This document shows positions 50,194 through 59,151 of a stretch of 64,000 nt of DNA, piece after piece; position 1 is the first letter of the stretch, and every line of letters begins with the position of its first letter. Made by a program: the position numbers and the translations under genes. The stretch lies in the NCBI GenBank assembly GCA_016930175.1, contig JAFGHJ010000027.1, forward strand, positions 1 to 64,000, written 5' to 3'. This DNA comes from Caldifarciminota bacterium (GTDB lineage Bacteria; Hydrothermota; UBA3072). The notes under the pieces are model-generated. The model had not been told where the DNA came from. It worked only from the letters and a program-made list of their open reading frames with translations, and ran no database searches.

Positions 50194-50286
50194 GGATGTA
50201 ACAGGAGTAAAAAGTGGAGATTATTAATAGTTATTTACTTTAACTTTTATCTTTTTTCCTTCAACTGTCAGCAAAAAACTATTCAC

Positions 50287-50314
50287 TTGACAAGAATATT
50301 GTTTTATCTATATT
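50287..50314 (+). promoter_or_regulatory. Promoter of the DUF6057/c-heme propeller operon
   Basis: TTGACA (50287-50292), a 16-base spacer, TATATT (50309-50314), then a leader of about 55 bases with AAAGGAG before the ATG at 50378. Confidence 0.75.
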
Positions 50315-50377
50315 ATTTTTAATGTGGTTCACTGAATATTTATATGAATATTAATGGATTTTAAAGGAGTAAAACTT

Positions 50378-52291
50378 ATGAAAAAAGTAAACTCGAAAGG
50401 TTTAAAATCAAAGCTCAAAAAATCTTCGGGTATTTCAAAGAGGACCATTAATGCTGCAAATTATCAGAAATTTTATTATTTTACCGTTATGCCTATTTTT
50501 TTTATTTTCTTTTATTTATGGTTTTACTTTCGTGTAGATACGAAACTTATTTATCAATATCAAGAACCGATATTCTTTTTTAACCCCCGGTTTTTTCAAG
50601 ATTATTTACTCTATCCGGGAGGATTAACGGAATATATTGCTGCTTTTTTAGCGCAGCTTTATTATTTTCCTTGGGTTGGAGCGTTAATGATTACAATTTT
50701 TGCCGGTCTAACGTTCTTCTTTACACGATGGCTGATTAAAGAAACCGGAGCAAAAATCGGAGGAGATATTATATCTTTTATTCCTGCCCTGCTACTTTTA
50801 GCGTGTCATAGTCAATATGAATTTTTATTGAGCTTTACCATCGGTTATCTCTTTGCTTTGCTATTTCTGTTTCTTTATATATATTTAGTGCCTGAAAATA
50901 AAATAATTCGTTTTCTTATATATTTCCTGTCTTCTATTCTACTCTATTTTTTAGTAGGGGGAGCGTTTTTCCTTTTTGTTCTTTTGTGCGGCTTTTTTGA
51001 ACTTTTGCTTGCTCGTCGATATGTTTTGGGCTTACTAATAATTATTTCCAGTGTCGTATTACCCTATCTTGCAGCATCCTTTATCTTCTTAGTTAGCCTG
51101 CGGAAGGCTTATGTACATCTTTTGCCATTTGAATATGTTAATAAGAAAATCTATTTATTACATATGACATTATATGCTTTCTATCCGATTGTATTGATTG
51201 TTCGAGGTATAATTAATTTTAGAAATTCGAAGAAGGGTAAAGCTGTTAAGCGGAATTTGTTAGCTTCTTTTTTAAGTCGCGTAGGACCCCGGCTGAAAAT
51301 GGCGCTTAAGTTTATCTTTCTCGTTATTCTCCTTACAATAACAGCTTTTCTGTCTTATGAGAAAGTACAAAAAGATCAGCTGATGGTAGATTATTATGCT
51401 AGAAATCATGATTGGAATCAAGTCTTGAAAAGAATAAAGGGTGCGCCGCGATTAGATTTGGAAATGATTTTTCAAGCAAACAGGGCATTATATCATTTGG
51501 GGCTTTTATCATCGGATATGTTTGCCTTGCCGCAATTTTGGGGTACACAAGGTTTGCTCATGCCACAAGATGTCCGGTTCAAATATCCTCTCCAAAGCAG
51601 CTATTTTTATTTCGATTTAGGACATATTAATGAAGCAGAACACTGGGCGCATGAGTCTATGTCTATTCGTGGCGAAACCGGATGGACTCTTGAGCAATTG
51701 GCATTGGTGAATATAGTCAAAGGTGAATTTGATATAGCTCATGTTTTTATATCTAAGTTAAATCAGACTTTGTTGTTCAGAAGAAAAGCAAATCTATTAC
51801 GCCAATTATGGAATGACAGTACCAGAATTTCAAGCGATCCGGGAATGCTTGCCATGCGTTCTCGTATGCCAAACCCGGAACATGATTTTATCTATTATTC
51901 TGATTATTCGGATATTGTTTTAGAACGTATTTTAAATAATAACCCCTCTAATAGGATGGCTTTTGAGTACTTAATGGCTTACTATCTGTTGAGTGATAAT
52001 CTTGGTCAATTTGCCAACGAAATGGCACGCTTAAAAGATTTAGGATATACTGAGATTCCAAGGCATTATCAGGAAGCCCTGGTACTTTATATTGCTCTTT
52101 CTGGGAATCGTAGTCTTCCTTCACTTGAAGGATATAAAATTAGTGCTAAAACAATAGCAAGATTTAAGAATTTCCAAGATATATTAAAAAAATTCCGTGG
52201 GAATAAAGGTTTAGCCTATAATGAACTTTATAAAAATCACGGTAATACCTATTGGTTCTATTCTATTTATTATAAACCAAAGGAGCAATAG
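50378..52291 (+). CDS. DUF6057-like polytopic membrane protein with periplasmic helical domain, copy A
   Basis: 637 residues from the ATG at 50378, which has AAAGGAG 10 bases upstream; an ATG at 50354 would bury that site. The first 340 residues hold about nine membrane helices. The motif LYPGGLTEYIAAFLAQLYYF near residues 78-97 recurs in copy B as SYPGGLVEYLSTFISQFFYF. The last 300 residues are soluble, helical and TPR-like, with the shared motifs VDYYARNHDWNQVL, NRALYHLG and NRMAFEYLMAYYL. From memory this matches the Bacteroidetes-type DUF6057 family, whose function is unknown; the family name should be checked. The c-heme propeller gene begins 1 base after its stop. The arrangement suggests a membrane partner for that protein. 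Confidence 0.75.
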   Translation: MKKVNSKGLKSKLKKSSGISKRTINAANYQKFYYFTVMPIFFIFFYLWFYFRVDTKLIYQYQEPIFFFNPRFFQDYLLYPGGLTEYIAAFLAQLYYFPWVGALMITIFAGLTFFFTRWLIKETGAKIGGDIISFIPALLLLACHSQYEFLLSFTIGYLFALLFLFLYIYLVPENKIIRFLIYFLSSILLYFLVGGAFFLFVLLCGFFELLLARRYVLGLLIIISSVVLPYLAASFIFLVSLRKAYVHLLPFEYVNKKIYLLHMTLYAFYPIVLIVRGIINFRNSKKGKAVKRNLLASFLSRVGPRLKMALKFIFLVILLTITAFLSYEKVQKDQLMVDYYARNHDWNQVLKRIKGAPRLDLEMIFQANRALYHLGLLSSDMFALPQFWGTQGLLMPQDVRFKYPLQSSYFYFDLGHINEAEHWAHESMSIRGETGWTLEQLALVNIVKGEFDIAHVFISKLNQTLLFRRKANLLRQLWNDSTRISSDPGMLAMRSRMPNPEHDFIYYSDYSDIVLERILNNNPSNRMAFEYLMAYYLLSDNLGQFANEMARLKDLGYTEIPRHYQEALVLYIALSGNRSLPSLEGYKISAKTIARFKNFQDILKKFRGNKGLAYNELYKNHGNTYWFYSIYYKPKEQ

Positions 52292-52292
52292 A

Positions 52293-53867
52293 ATGAAAAA
52301 GCGTAATTTAATTATATGTATTAGTCTCCTTCTTATTATCGGCATTGGGGTGATTTTACTTTTTAATTTAGGGTTTAATATAGAAGATATAAATCAATAT
52401 ACAGAAATCGGGCGTTCTCCTAAAATAGATCCTGATTATGTAAATACTGTTATCCCTCCAAACATCGCTCCTATGAATTTTTTTATTAAAGAACCGGGGA
52501 CGAGATACTACGTACAGATTTCGTCAGCTAATGGAAAAGAAATAAAAATTTCCAGCAATAATGGTAAGATTATCATTCCAATAAGAAAGTGGAAGCAATT
52601 ACTAAACGTTAATCGGGGAGAGGCGATAAATTATGTAGTTTATATAAAGAATAAGGGAGAATGGTACCGCTATCAAACATTTTCCAATAAGATTGCCAAG
52701 GAAGATATTGATAGTCATCTGGTCTACCGATTGATTGATCCCATGTTTGTACAGTCGAAAATTATGGGGATATATCAACGCAATGTCACAAATTTTCATG
52801 AAGAAGCGGTCTTACATACGCGTGCAATGAATGCATGCTACAATTGTCATTCTTTTTGTAATAAAAAACCGGATAATATGATGATGCATATTCGTGGTGG
52901 CAAGGGAGCAGGTACTTTCATAATTCAAAATGGATCGATTAAAAAAATCAACACTACTACAGCGTTTAATAAATACCCGGGAGCCTATCGGTCTTGGCAC
53001 CCTAGCGGAAAAATTATCGCTTTTTCGGTGAATATTGTCAGACAGTTTTTTCATGCTGTAGGCTATACACAGGAAGGGTATGATAAAATGTCTGATTTAA
53101 TTTTGTACAAAATCGATTCCAATATGGTGACGACCTGTCCTGACATTGCAAGTCCACGGTTTATGGAGACCTATCCGGAATGGTCACCGGATGGACGTTA
53201 TCTCTATTATTGTCGTGCAAAGCAGCCAGACTCCAGTTCGTCATTTGAAGAGGTGTATGATAAAATTATGTACGATCTGATGCGTATACCGTATGACATG
53301 GAAACCGATACCTGGGGCAAGCCGGAAGTTGTTTTATCTCACAAAAGGACTAATCTAAGCGTTACTCAGCCACGCATTTCCCCCGATGGAAAATATTTGG
53401 CCTGTGCCATGACCAGATGGGGAACCTTTAGCATACATCGACCTGGAGGAGATATTTATCTTTTGAATCTTAAGACAGGAGAATTATATGAAGCGGATGT
53501 AAATAGCGATCGTCCTGAAAGTTATAATTCCTGGTCTAGTAACAGTCGATGGCTGGTATTCTCCAGTAAAATGAGGGATGATGTTATAACGCGGCCGTAT
53601 TTTACTTATATTGATGAGAATGGAAAAGCCCATAAGCCATTTATTTTACCGCAGGAAGATCCAACTTTTTACGATACATTTATTATTACCTATAATGTAC
53701 CGGAACTTGTTGATGGACCAATTCCAGTTAGAGGGCAAGAGATTATAAGGACAGCTTTAGCCGAAGGAAGTACCCAGAAAGCTGTTCTTGATCCCGAAAT
53801 TGATCTGGATGCCGTGACAAGCGCCACTATGAAGGACGAGGAAGGCGGTAACTACTTCCATCAATAG
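52293..53867 (+). CDS. Membrane-anchored PD40 beta-propeller with a c-type haem motif, copy A
   Basis: 524 residues from the ATG at 52293, with AAAGGAGC upstream. One N-terminal membrane helix (about 5-25), then a first domain (about 45-170, VIPPNIAPMNFFIKEPGTRYY), then the haem-binding motif CYNCH at 182-186 inside CYNCHSFC, then TolB-like PD40 blades: YPEWSPDGRYLYYC, QPRISPDGKYLACAM, YNSWSSNSRWLVFSSK. A conserved end, EDPTFYDTFIITYNVPELV, is also in copy B. The protein should be exported and carry one covalent haem. Its partner in the pair is the DUF6057-like protein just upstream. Function unknown: electron transfer, haem-based sensing or structural roles are all possible. Confidence 0.8.
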   Translation: MKKRNLIICISLLLIIGIGVILLFNLGFNIEDINQYTEIGRSPKIDPDYVNTVIPPNIAPMNFFIKEPGTRYYVQISSANGKEIKISSNNGKIIIPIRKWKQLLNVNRGEAINYVVYIKNKGEWYRYQTFSNKIAKEDIDSHLVYRLIDPMFVQSKIMGIYQRNVTNFHEEAVLHTRAMNACYNCHSFCNKKPDNMMMHIRGGKGAGTFIIQNGSIKKINTTTAFNKYPGAYRSWHPSGKIIAFSVNIVRQFFHAVGYTQEGYDKMSDLILYKIDSNMVTTCPDIASPRFMETYPEWSPDGRYLYYCRAKQPDSSSSFEEVYDKIMYDLMRIPYDMETDTWGKPEVVLSHKRTNLSVTQPRISPDGKYLACAMTRWGTFSIHRPGGDIYLLNLKTGELYEADVNSDRPESYNSWSSNSRWLVFSSKMRDDVITRPYFTYIDENGKAHKPFILPQEDPTFYDTFIITYNVPELVDGPIPVRGQEIIRTALAEGSTQKAVLDPEIDLDAVTSATMKDEEGGNYFHQ

Positions 53868-53899
53868 CAATCTATTAAAATGAAAATTGATATTTACTA

Positions 53900-55777
53900 A
53901 TGGATATCTTTAAAAAAATTCAATCGAAGGAATTCGAATCGGCATCAAGAAGTTTCTTGTTTTTTATCTTGTTTTATTTATATCTATGGCTTTTTGTAGA
54001 TATCCATCTTATTTATCATGGGGGAGGAGAAATTCGTTACTTTCCTGTTTTTTATAAGGATTGGTTTTTTTTCAAAGAATTTCTATCTTATCCTGGCGGA
54101 CTCGTCGAATATTTGTCCACTTTCATATCTCAATTCTTCTATTTTTCCTGGGCTGGTGCACTCATTATAACATTACAAGCCTGGGTGATATACGCTTTCG
54201 TTAATAGCTTTGTTAAAATAGTGAACGCTCCACAGCTTAGATGGCTTCGTTTTGTTCCCCCGATTTTTTTTCTTATTCTCTACTCTAAATATACATTTTA
54301 CTTCATAACTACGATGACTCTGACAGTTGCACTTTGTTTTATATGGTTATACATAAAATTTAATTTTAGAAAAGAATCACTCAGACTGATTACTTTTTTT
54401 ATTCTGTCGACAGTTCTATATGCGTTGGTTGGAGGAGCATACATTATATTTGCACTGCTCTGTGGTATGTACGAATTACTATCAAGACGGCAGTGGCAAA
54501 CAAGCCTGATATTTTTATTATCAGCTTTAATTATTCCTTATTTTGAAGGTGTTCTTATTTACAGATTCAGCAGTGTCGATGCTTTTACTATATTAACGCC
54601 AATTTTCTGGAAATTTCAAATTTATAATAAAACCGATGGAGTCTTGTTCGTTTATGGTCTATACTTATTTTTACCGTTATTAACCTTTGCGTTAATCATC
54701 TGGCGGATGTTGGGTGTAAGACTCAACTTACCGAAATTCATAAGTAAAGTCTCTGAAATATCTTTTATGAAAAATAAGAAAATACGATGGATTATTGATA
54801 CAGGTTTTCTGTTTTTAGTCGCGGCTGCTGCCGTTTGCTTTTCTTTTGATAGCAAACGAAAGGCATTATTTTCGGTTGATTATTATGCCTTCAATCGGAT
54901 GTGGCCGCAAGTTTTGGAAGCCGCTACGGATAATCCAAATCATCCCCTTGTAATTGCGGCAGTAAACCGTGCTTTATATCATTTGGGCCAGTTCGGCAAT
55001 ACTTCGTTTACTTTACGGCATAATCCGAGCACACTTCTTTTAGTTGGCGAGCATCATGCACAATTATACTGGTATCAATCTGATATCTTTCTGGATCTTG
55101 GCTATGTAAATGGTGCCGAGCACGATGTGGCAGAGGCACTGGAATATTATGGGGAACGCCCTCAACTTCTCCAGAGAATGGCTATAATAAATATGATTAA
55201 AGGCAATATCGGCACCGCCCGAATTTATCTCGGTGCGCTCAGTAAAATTTTATTTTATTCTGGATGGGCGAATATGTACCTTAATAGAATAGAATCTGAT
55301 CCTACTTTATCAGAGGATAGGCAAATCCAGTATTTACGTAGTCTGATGATCGATAGAGAACATCTTCTCGAATATCCAACAATTAATGCAATTCTTTTGG
55401 AATTGCTTAATAAAAACAGATATAACAGGATGGCTTTTGAGTACTTAATGACTTGTTATATTGTAACGAAAGATTTAGACAGTTTTGCTAAGAATATTGA
55501 CCGTTTTAAAGATTTTCAATATCCCAGTATTCCCAGATTATTCGAAGAAGCCATCTTAATTATTTCCAGCAGTCCGAGTGGAAAAAATCTTATGCAAGGA
55601 AAGGAGCTTGTAATTAGCGGTAAATCTTTGCAACGATACAATAGTTTTTTAAATTTTTTAAGTGCTTTTAAAAAAGACAAAAACAAAGCTCTCAGAGAAA
55701 TTCCGGATGATTTAAGAGACAGCTACTTTTTTTATTATACCTTCTTTGGAAATATTAATCCGGATAAGGAGAAATGA
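53900..55777 (+). CDS. DUF6057-like polytopic membrane protein, copy B
   Basis: 625 residues. Paralogue of 50378-52291 with the same order: N-terminal helices, YPGGLVEYLSTF motif near residue 62, a further membrane segment near 300-320, then a TPR-like soluble half with VDYYAFNRMWPQVL, NRALYHLGQFG and NRMAFEYLMTCYI. The two differ widely between motifs, so the duplication is old. It starts with an ATG 32 bases after the copy A propeller and has no strong Shine-Dalgarno sequence. It is followed after 3 bases by the copy B propeller. The cytosolic N-terminus is shorter than in copy A. Confidence 0.75.
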   Translation: MDIFKKIQSKEFESASRSFLFFILFYLYLWLFVDIHLIYHGGGEIRYFPVFYKDWFFFKEFLSYPGGLVEYLSTFISQFFYFSWAGALIITLQAWVIYAFVNSFVKIVNAPQLRWLRFVPPIFFLILYSKYTFYFITTMTLTVALCFIWLYIKFNFRKESLRLITFFILSTVLYALVGGAYIIFALLCGMYELLSRRQWQTSLIFLLSALIIPYFEGVLIYRFSSVDAFTILTPIFWKFQIYNKTDGVLFVYGLYLFLPLLTFALIIWRMLGVRLNLPKFISKVSEISFMKNKKIRWIIDTGFLFLVAAAAVCFSFDSKRKALFSVDYYAFNRMWPQVLEAATDNPNHPLVIAAVNRALYHLGQFGNTSFTLRHNPSTLLLVGEHHAQLYWYQSDIFLDLGYVNGAEHDVAEALEYYGERPQLLQRMAIINMIKGNIGTARIYLGALSKILFYSGWANMYLNRIESDPTLSEDRQIQYLRSLMIDREHLLEYPTINAILLELLNKNRYNRMAFEYLMTCYIVTKDLDSFAKNIDRFKDFQYPSIPRLFEEAILIISSSPSGKNLMQGKELVISGKSLQRYNSFLNFLSAFKKDKNKALREIPDDLRDSYFFYYTFFGNINPDKEK

Positions 55778-55780
55778 AAA

Positions 55781-57328
55781 GTGAGAAAACAGTATAGATA
55801 TTTTTTAATCGTTGTACTGGTTATATTGATTGCCGGTGTAGTCATTTTTATTTCGAAAAATCGTGGAGTTTCCATTGACCGATATAATTCAATGAACCAA
55901 TTTCCCAAAATACGTCCCGACTATTGTGGTACAGTAATTCCGCCTAATATAGCACCATTGAATTTTTTGATTAAAGAAAAAGGGATTCGGTATTATGTAA
56001 ATATCCATTCAAAGCAAGGCACTCCTATTGAGATTCTTAGCCGTACGCCGAAAATTTCAATTCCGGAAGCTTCATGGCATGAACTTTTAAGCTTGAATCA
56101 CGGTCAGGAATTATATGTAGATATATTTGTAGAAGCTGAGAATAAATCATGGAACAAATTTCAAACTGTAAGCAATAAAATTGCAAATGAAGAAATAGAT
56201 GCTTTTCTTGTCTACCGGAAAATTCATCCGTCTCATAATACCTGGAGCTTTATGGGATTGTATCAACGTGATTTACAGAATTTTAAAGAAACGCCCGTGT
56301 TAAAAAACGATAGATACCAATATGGATGTGCCCATTGCCATACGTTTTGTAACAACAGTTCTGATAAAATATCAATTAGTACCCGAAGCAGGGATTATAA
56401 AAGTAGTCTGTTGATAGTGGAAGGAGATAAAATATATAAAATTGTAAAAAAGTTTGGTTTTACCGCTTGGCACCCAAGTGGTCGATTGTTAGCATTAACT
56501 ATAAACTATCCTCCTTTAGTTCTGCATGCGAATAGAAATGAAATGCGCGATATTGTAGACATAGATTCATGGATAGGGCTTTATTATATCGATTCTGAAG
56601 AGATTAAGACAATACCTCAACTTTCCCGAAAAGACTGGTTGGAAAATTATCCTACCTGGTCGCCGGATGGTCGTTATTTATATTTCTGTAATGCAAAAAT
56701 GTTATGGACGGACACAAAAACAGTGCCCCCTGAACATTATCAAGAAAGTAAATACAGCCTTTATAGAATCAGCTATGATATCGAAAAAGATAAATGGGGG
56801 GAAATTGAGGCGATCCTTTTATCTAAAGAAACAGGTTTAAGTATGAATCAACCACGGGTTAGTCCTGACGGGCGTTGGTTGACGTTTTCTATGTGTGATT
56901 ATAGTTGTTGGCCCAGTTATCATCCCGATAGCGACCTTTACATTCTGGATTTGAAAAAAACTGAAGAAACCCGTAAGCCTGTATATAGAAAAATGGAAAT
57001 TAATAGTGATGAGTGTGAATCCTGGCACACATGGTCAAGTAATAGCCGCTGGATCGTTTTTAGTAGTAAAAAAGAAAATCCTTTGTTTAATCGAACGTAC
57101 ATTACATATGTGGACGAAAACGGAAAATTATACAAAGCTTTTGTAGTGCCGCACGAAGATCCTACTTTTTATGATTCTTATTTAATGACCTACACTATCC
57201 CCGAACTAGTAACTGAACCAGTAAAAAATACAGAAGAAAAACTCGCACGTGTTATTCGTGATGTTGAGAACGTTCCGGTAGATATGGCTATTACTGGGGC
57301 AACTCCTAAAAAGGAAAATCGAGAGTAG
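55781..57328 (+). CDS. Membrane-anchored PD40 beta-propeller with a c-type haem motif, copy B
   Basis: 515 residues, GTG start with AAGGAG upstream. Same plan as copy A: N-terminal anchor (about 6-26), VIPPNIAPLNFLIKEKGIRYY domain, haem motif CAHCH at 183-187 within CAHCHTFC, blades FTAWHPSGRLLAL, YPTWSPDGRYLYFC, QPRVSPDGRWLTFS and WHTWSSNSRWIVFSSK, and the end EDPTFYDSYLMTYTIPELV. Both copies keep an extra Cys two residues after the haem His (CHxFC). The conservation of the CxxCHxFC core in an old duplication suggests that haem binding matters. The ResB-CcsA fusion that would attach the haem is 59 bases downstream. Confidence 0.8.
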   Translation: MRKQYRYFLIVVLVILIAGVVIFISKNRGVSIDRYNSMNQFPKIRPDYCGTVIPPNIAPLNFLIKEKGIRYYVNIHSKQGTPIEILSRTPKISIPEASWHELLSLNHGQELYVDIFVEAENKSWNKFQTVSNKIANEEIDAFLVYRKIHPSHNTWSFMGLYQRDLQNFKETPVLKNDRYQYGCAHCHTFCNNSSDKISISTRSRDYKSSLLIVEGDKIYKIVKKFGFTAWHPSGRLLALTINYPPLVLHANRNEMRDIVDIDSWIGLYYIDSEEIKTIPQLSRKDWLENYPTWSPDGRYLYFCNAKMLWTDTKTVPPEHYQESKYSLYRISYDIEKDKWGEIEAILLSKETGLSMNQPRVSPDGRWLTFSMCDYSCWPSYHPDSDLYILDLKKTEETRKPVYRKMEINSDECESWHTWSSNSRWIVFSSKKENPLFNRTYITYVDENGKLYKAFVVPHEDPTFYDSYLMTYTIPELVTEPVKNTEEKLARVIRDVENVPVDMAITGATPKKENRE

Positions 57329-57387
57329 AAAAGATTAAATAGATGAGTTCAGAATGGCAGCTGGCACTTAACTAACATTTTTTATAC

Positions 57388-59151
57388 ATGCGCATAAACG
57401 AAAGAGATTTTAAAGTGATCCGAAAATTTTTTTTCTCGATAAAAACCATGTTCGTGCTAGTCTTGGGGCTTATCGTGAGTATCATAATTGCAACTTTACT
57501 AGAGCGGACATACGGGAGTTCAACAGCAAAAGTTTTAGTATATGAAGCCTTTTGGTTTGAAATCTTATGGATTTGGTTTTCAATCACTCTTTTCGTAAAT
57601 CTTTTTCACTCCAAATTGTGGCAAAGGGGAAAATGGGACATGGTTTTGTTCCCTTTTGCTTTTTTTATCATTTTATCGGGAGTTATATTGACTCAACATT
57701 TTGCAATAGAGGGTTATCTTTCTATTCGCGAAGGAGAAACATCAAATCAATTCATCGGTGCCAAGCCGTTCAAACTACCGTTTTTTCTGCAGCTTTCGGA
57801 TTTTAAAATCGAGCGCTATAAGAATTCAGATGCCCCTTCTCAGTTTAGAAGTGATGTGGTAATTAAAGATCCTGAGCATAACATCGATAAACCCTATTCC
57901 ATATACATGAATCATGTTCTTCGGTATCGAGGCTACCGGTTTTATCAGTATTCCTTTGATGAGGATGAAAAAGGTTCCGTCTTTTTTGTATCTCGCGACC
58001 CGGGAATACCAATGGCTTATGCGGGTTTTTTTCTGCTTATAGGAGTTATAGTATGTGCGTTTTTCCATCCGAAAGGCCGAATCCGTGAGCTTGAGACCGA
58101 AATTCGCAAAGGTGAAGGAAATAGTTTTAGTATTATTCTTATATGCCTTATGGTATTAATATGTCTTGTTTCTTTAATTTTCCATCTCAAAATAGAAGAA
58201 TTATTTAGTCGTTTTCAAATTTTACAGTGGTTAGGCAAGGGGTTTGTGTTTTTGAATTTTATTTTTTTATTGATGAGTCTAATTAGATTTGTATCTAGAA
58301 AACGGTTCGAAAAACTATTTCCGGTTTTTAATAAAATCTTTCATTGGGCGGTATGGATTGGATTTATACTGTTTACTATAGGAATATTAATACGTTGGGT
58401 TTTTATGGACCAAGCCGTATGGAATATGAAATACGAATGTATGGTATTTGCAGGGTGGGCAAGTCTTCTGGCAGGTATTACATTAGCCCGTCATTCTCGT
58501 TTACCCATGATATGCGCTAGTTTGCTTACCGGGGTCGTCTTAATTGTAGCCCATATGCCTTCTATATATGTTGCTGGTTCTCCTCTTCCTCCTGTTTTGA
58601 AATCCAAATGGTTTATTCTTCACGTATCTACTGCAATGGCCAGTTATGGCTTTTTTTCTATAGGGATCACTATGGGTTTTTTGAATCTTGTAGCACTATC
58701 ACTGTACAATTTCAGAAAAGAAAATAGCTTAATAAGTAAAGTGCCTGCATGGAGCAAAATCACAGAACAGGCTCTTTGGATCGGACTTCTTCTTCTTACC
58801 ATAGGGAGTATATTAGGCGCGATATGGGCTAATGAGACCTGGGGTCAATACTGGGGATGGGATCCAAAAGAATCGTGGACGTTAATCGTCATTCTTTCTT
58901 ATGCGTTGGTGCTAAATCTTCGCTTTGTTTTTCGCTCCCATTGGAGGTATTGGTTCAATGTTTTGATGTTGCCTGCATTTGGGACCTTGTTGATGACGTA
59001 TTTAGGAGTAAATATATTATTTTCGGGGATGCATTCATACGGTGGGGGAGGTGGATTTCCTCTGGTGGTACTTTGGATTATTGGGGTGTGGATTATTTTG
59101 TCGGTTCTGGCGTACAGAAACCGTAAGCGATTTGAAATAAATTATAGCTGA
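57388..59151 (+). CDS. ResB-CcsA fusion, system II cytochrome c haem ligase
   Basis: 587 residues. The N-terminal third (about 1-220) is ResB-like with three membrane helices and a periplasmic domain (TLLERTYGSSTAKVLVYEAF, HFAIEGYLSIREGETSNQF). The C-terminal half is CcsA-like with about eight helices and the haem-handling WWD segment WGQYWGWDPKESWTL beginning at W485, plus conserved His residues in the flanking loops (LHVSTAMASYG; LFSGMHSYGGGG). Such fused system II enzymes export haem and join it to CxxCH motifs. The preceding genes contain exactly such motifs, so the substrate proteins are probably the neighbours. The stop overlaps the end of the convergent Rid gene by 10 bases. Confidence 0.92.
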   Translation: MRINERDFKVIRKFFFSIKTMFVLVLGLIVSIIIATLLERTYGSSTAKVLVYEAFWFEILWIWFSITLFVNLFHSKLWQRGKWDMVLFPFAFFIILSGVILTQHFAIEGYLSIREGETSNQFIGAKPFKLPFFLQLSDFKIERYKNSDAPSQFRSDVVIKDPEHNIDKPYSIYMNHVLRYRGYRFYQYSFDEDEKGSVFFVSRDPGIPMAYAGFFLLIGVIVCAFFHPKGRIRELETEIRKGEGNSFSIILICLMVLICLVSLIFHLKIEELFSRFQILQWLGKGFVFLNFIFLLMSLIRFVSRKRFEKLFPVFNKIFHWAVWIGFILFTIGILIRWVFMDQAVWNMKYECMVFAGWASLLAGITLARHSRLPMICASLLTGVVLIVAHMPSIYVAGSPLPPVLKSKWFILHVSTAMASYGFFSIGITMGFLNLVALSLYNFRKENSLISKVPAWSKITEQALWIGLLLLTIGSILGAIWANETWGQYWGWDPKESWTLIVILSYALVLNLRFVFRSHWRYWFNVLMLPAFGTLLMTYLGVNILFSGMHSYGGGGGFPLVVLWIIGVWIILSVLAYRNRKRFEINYS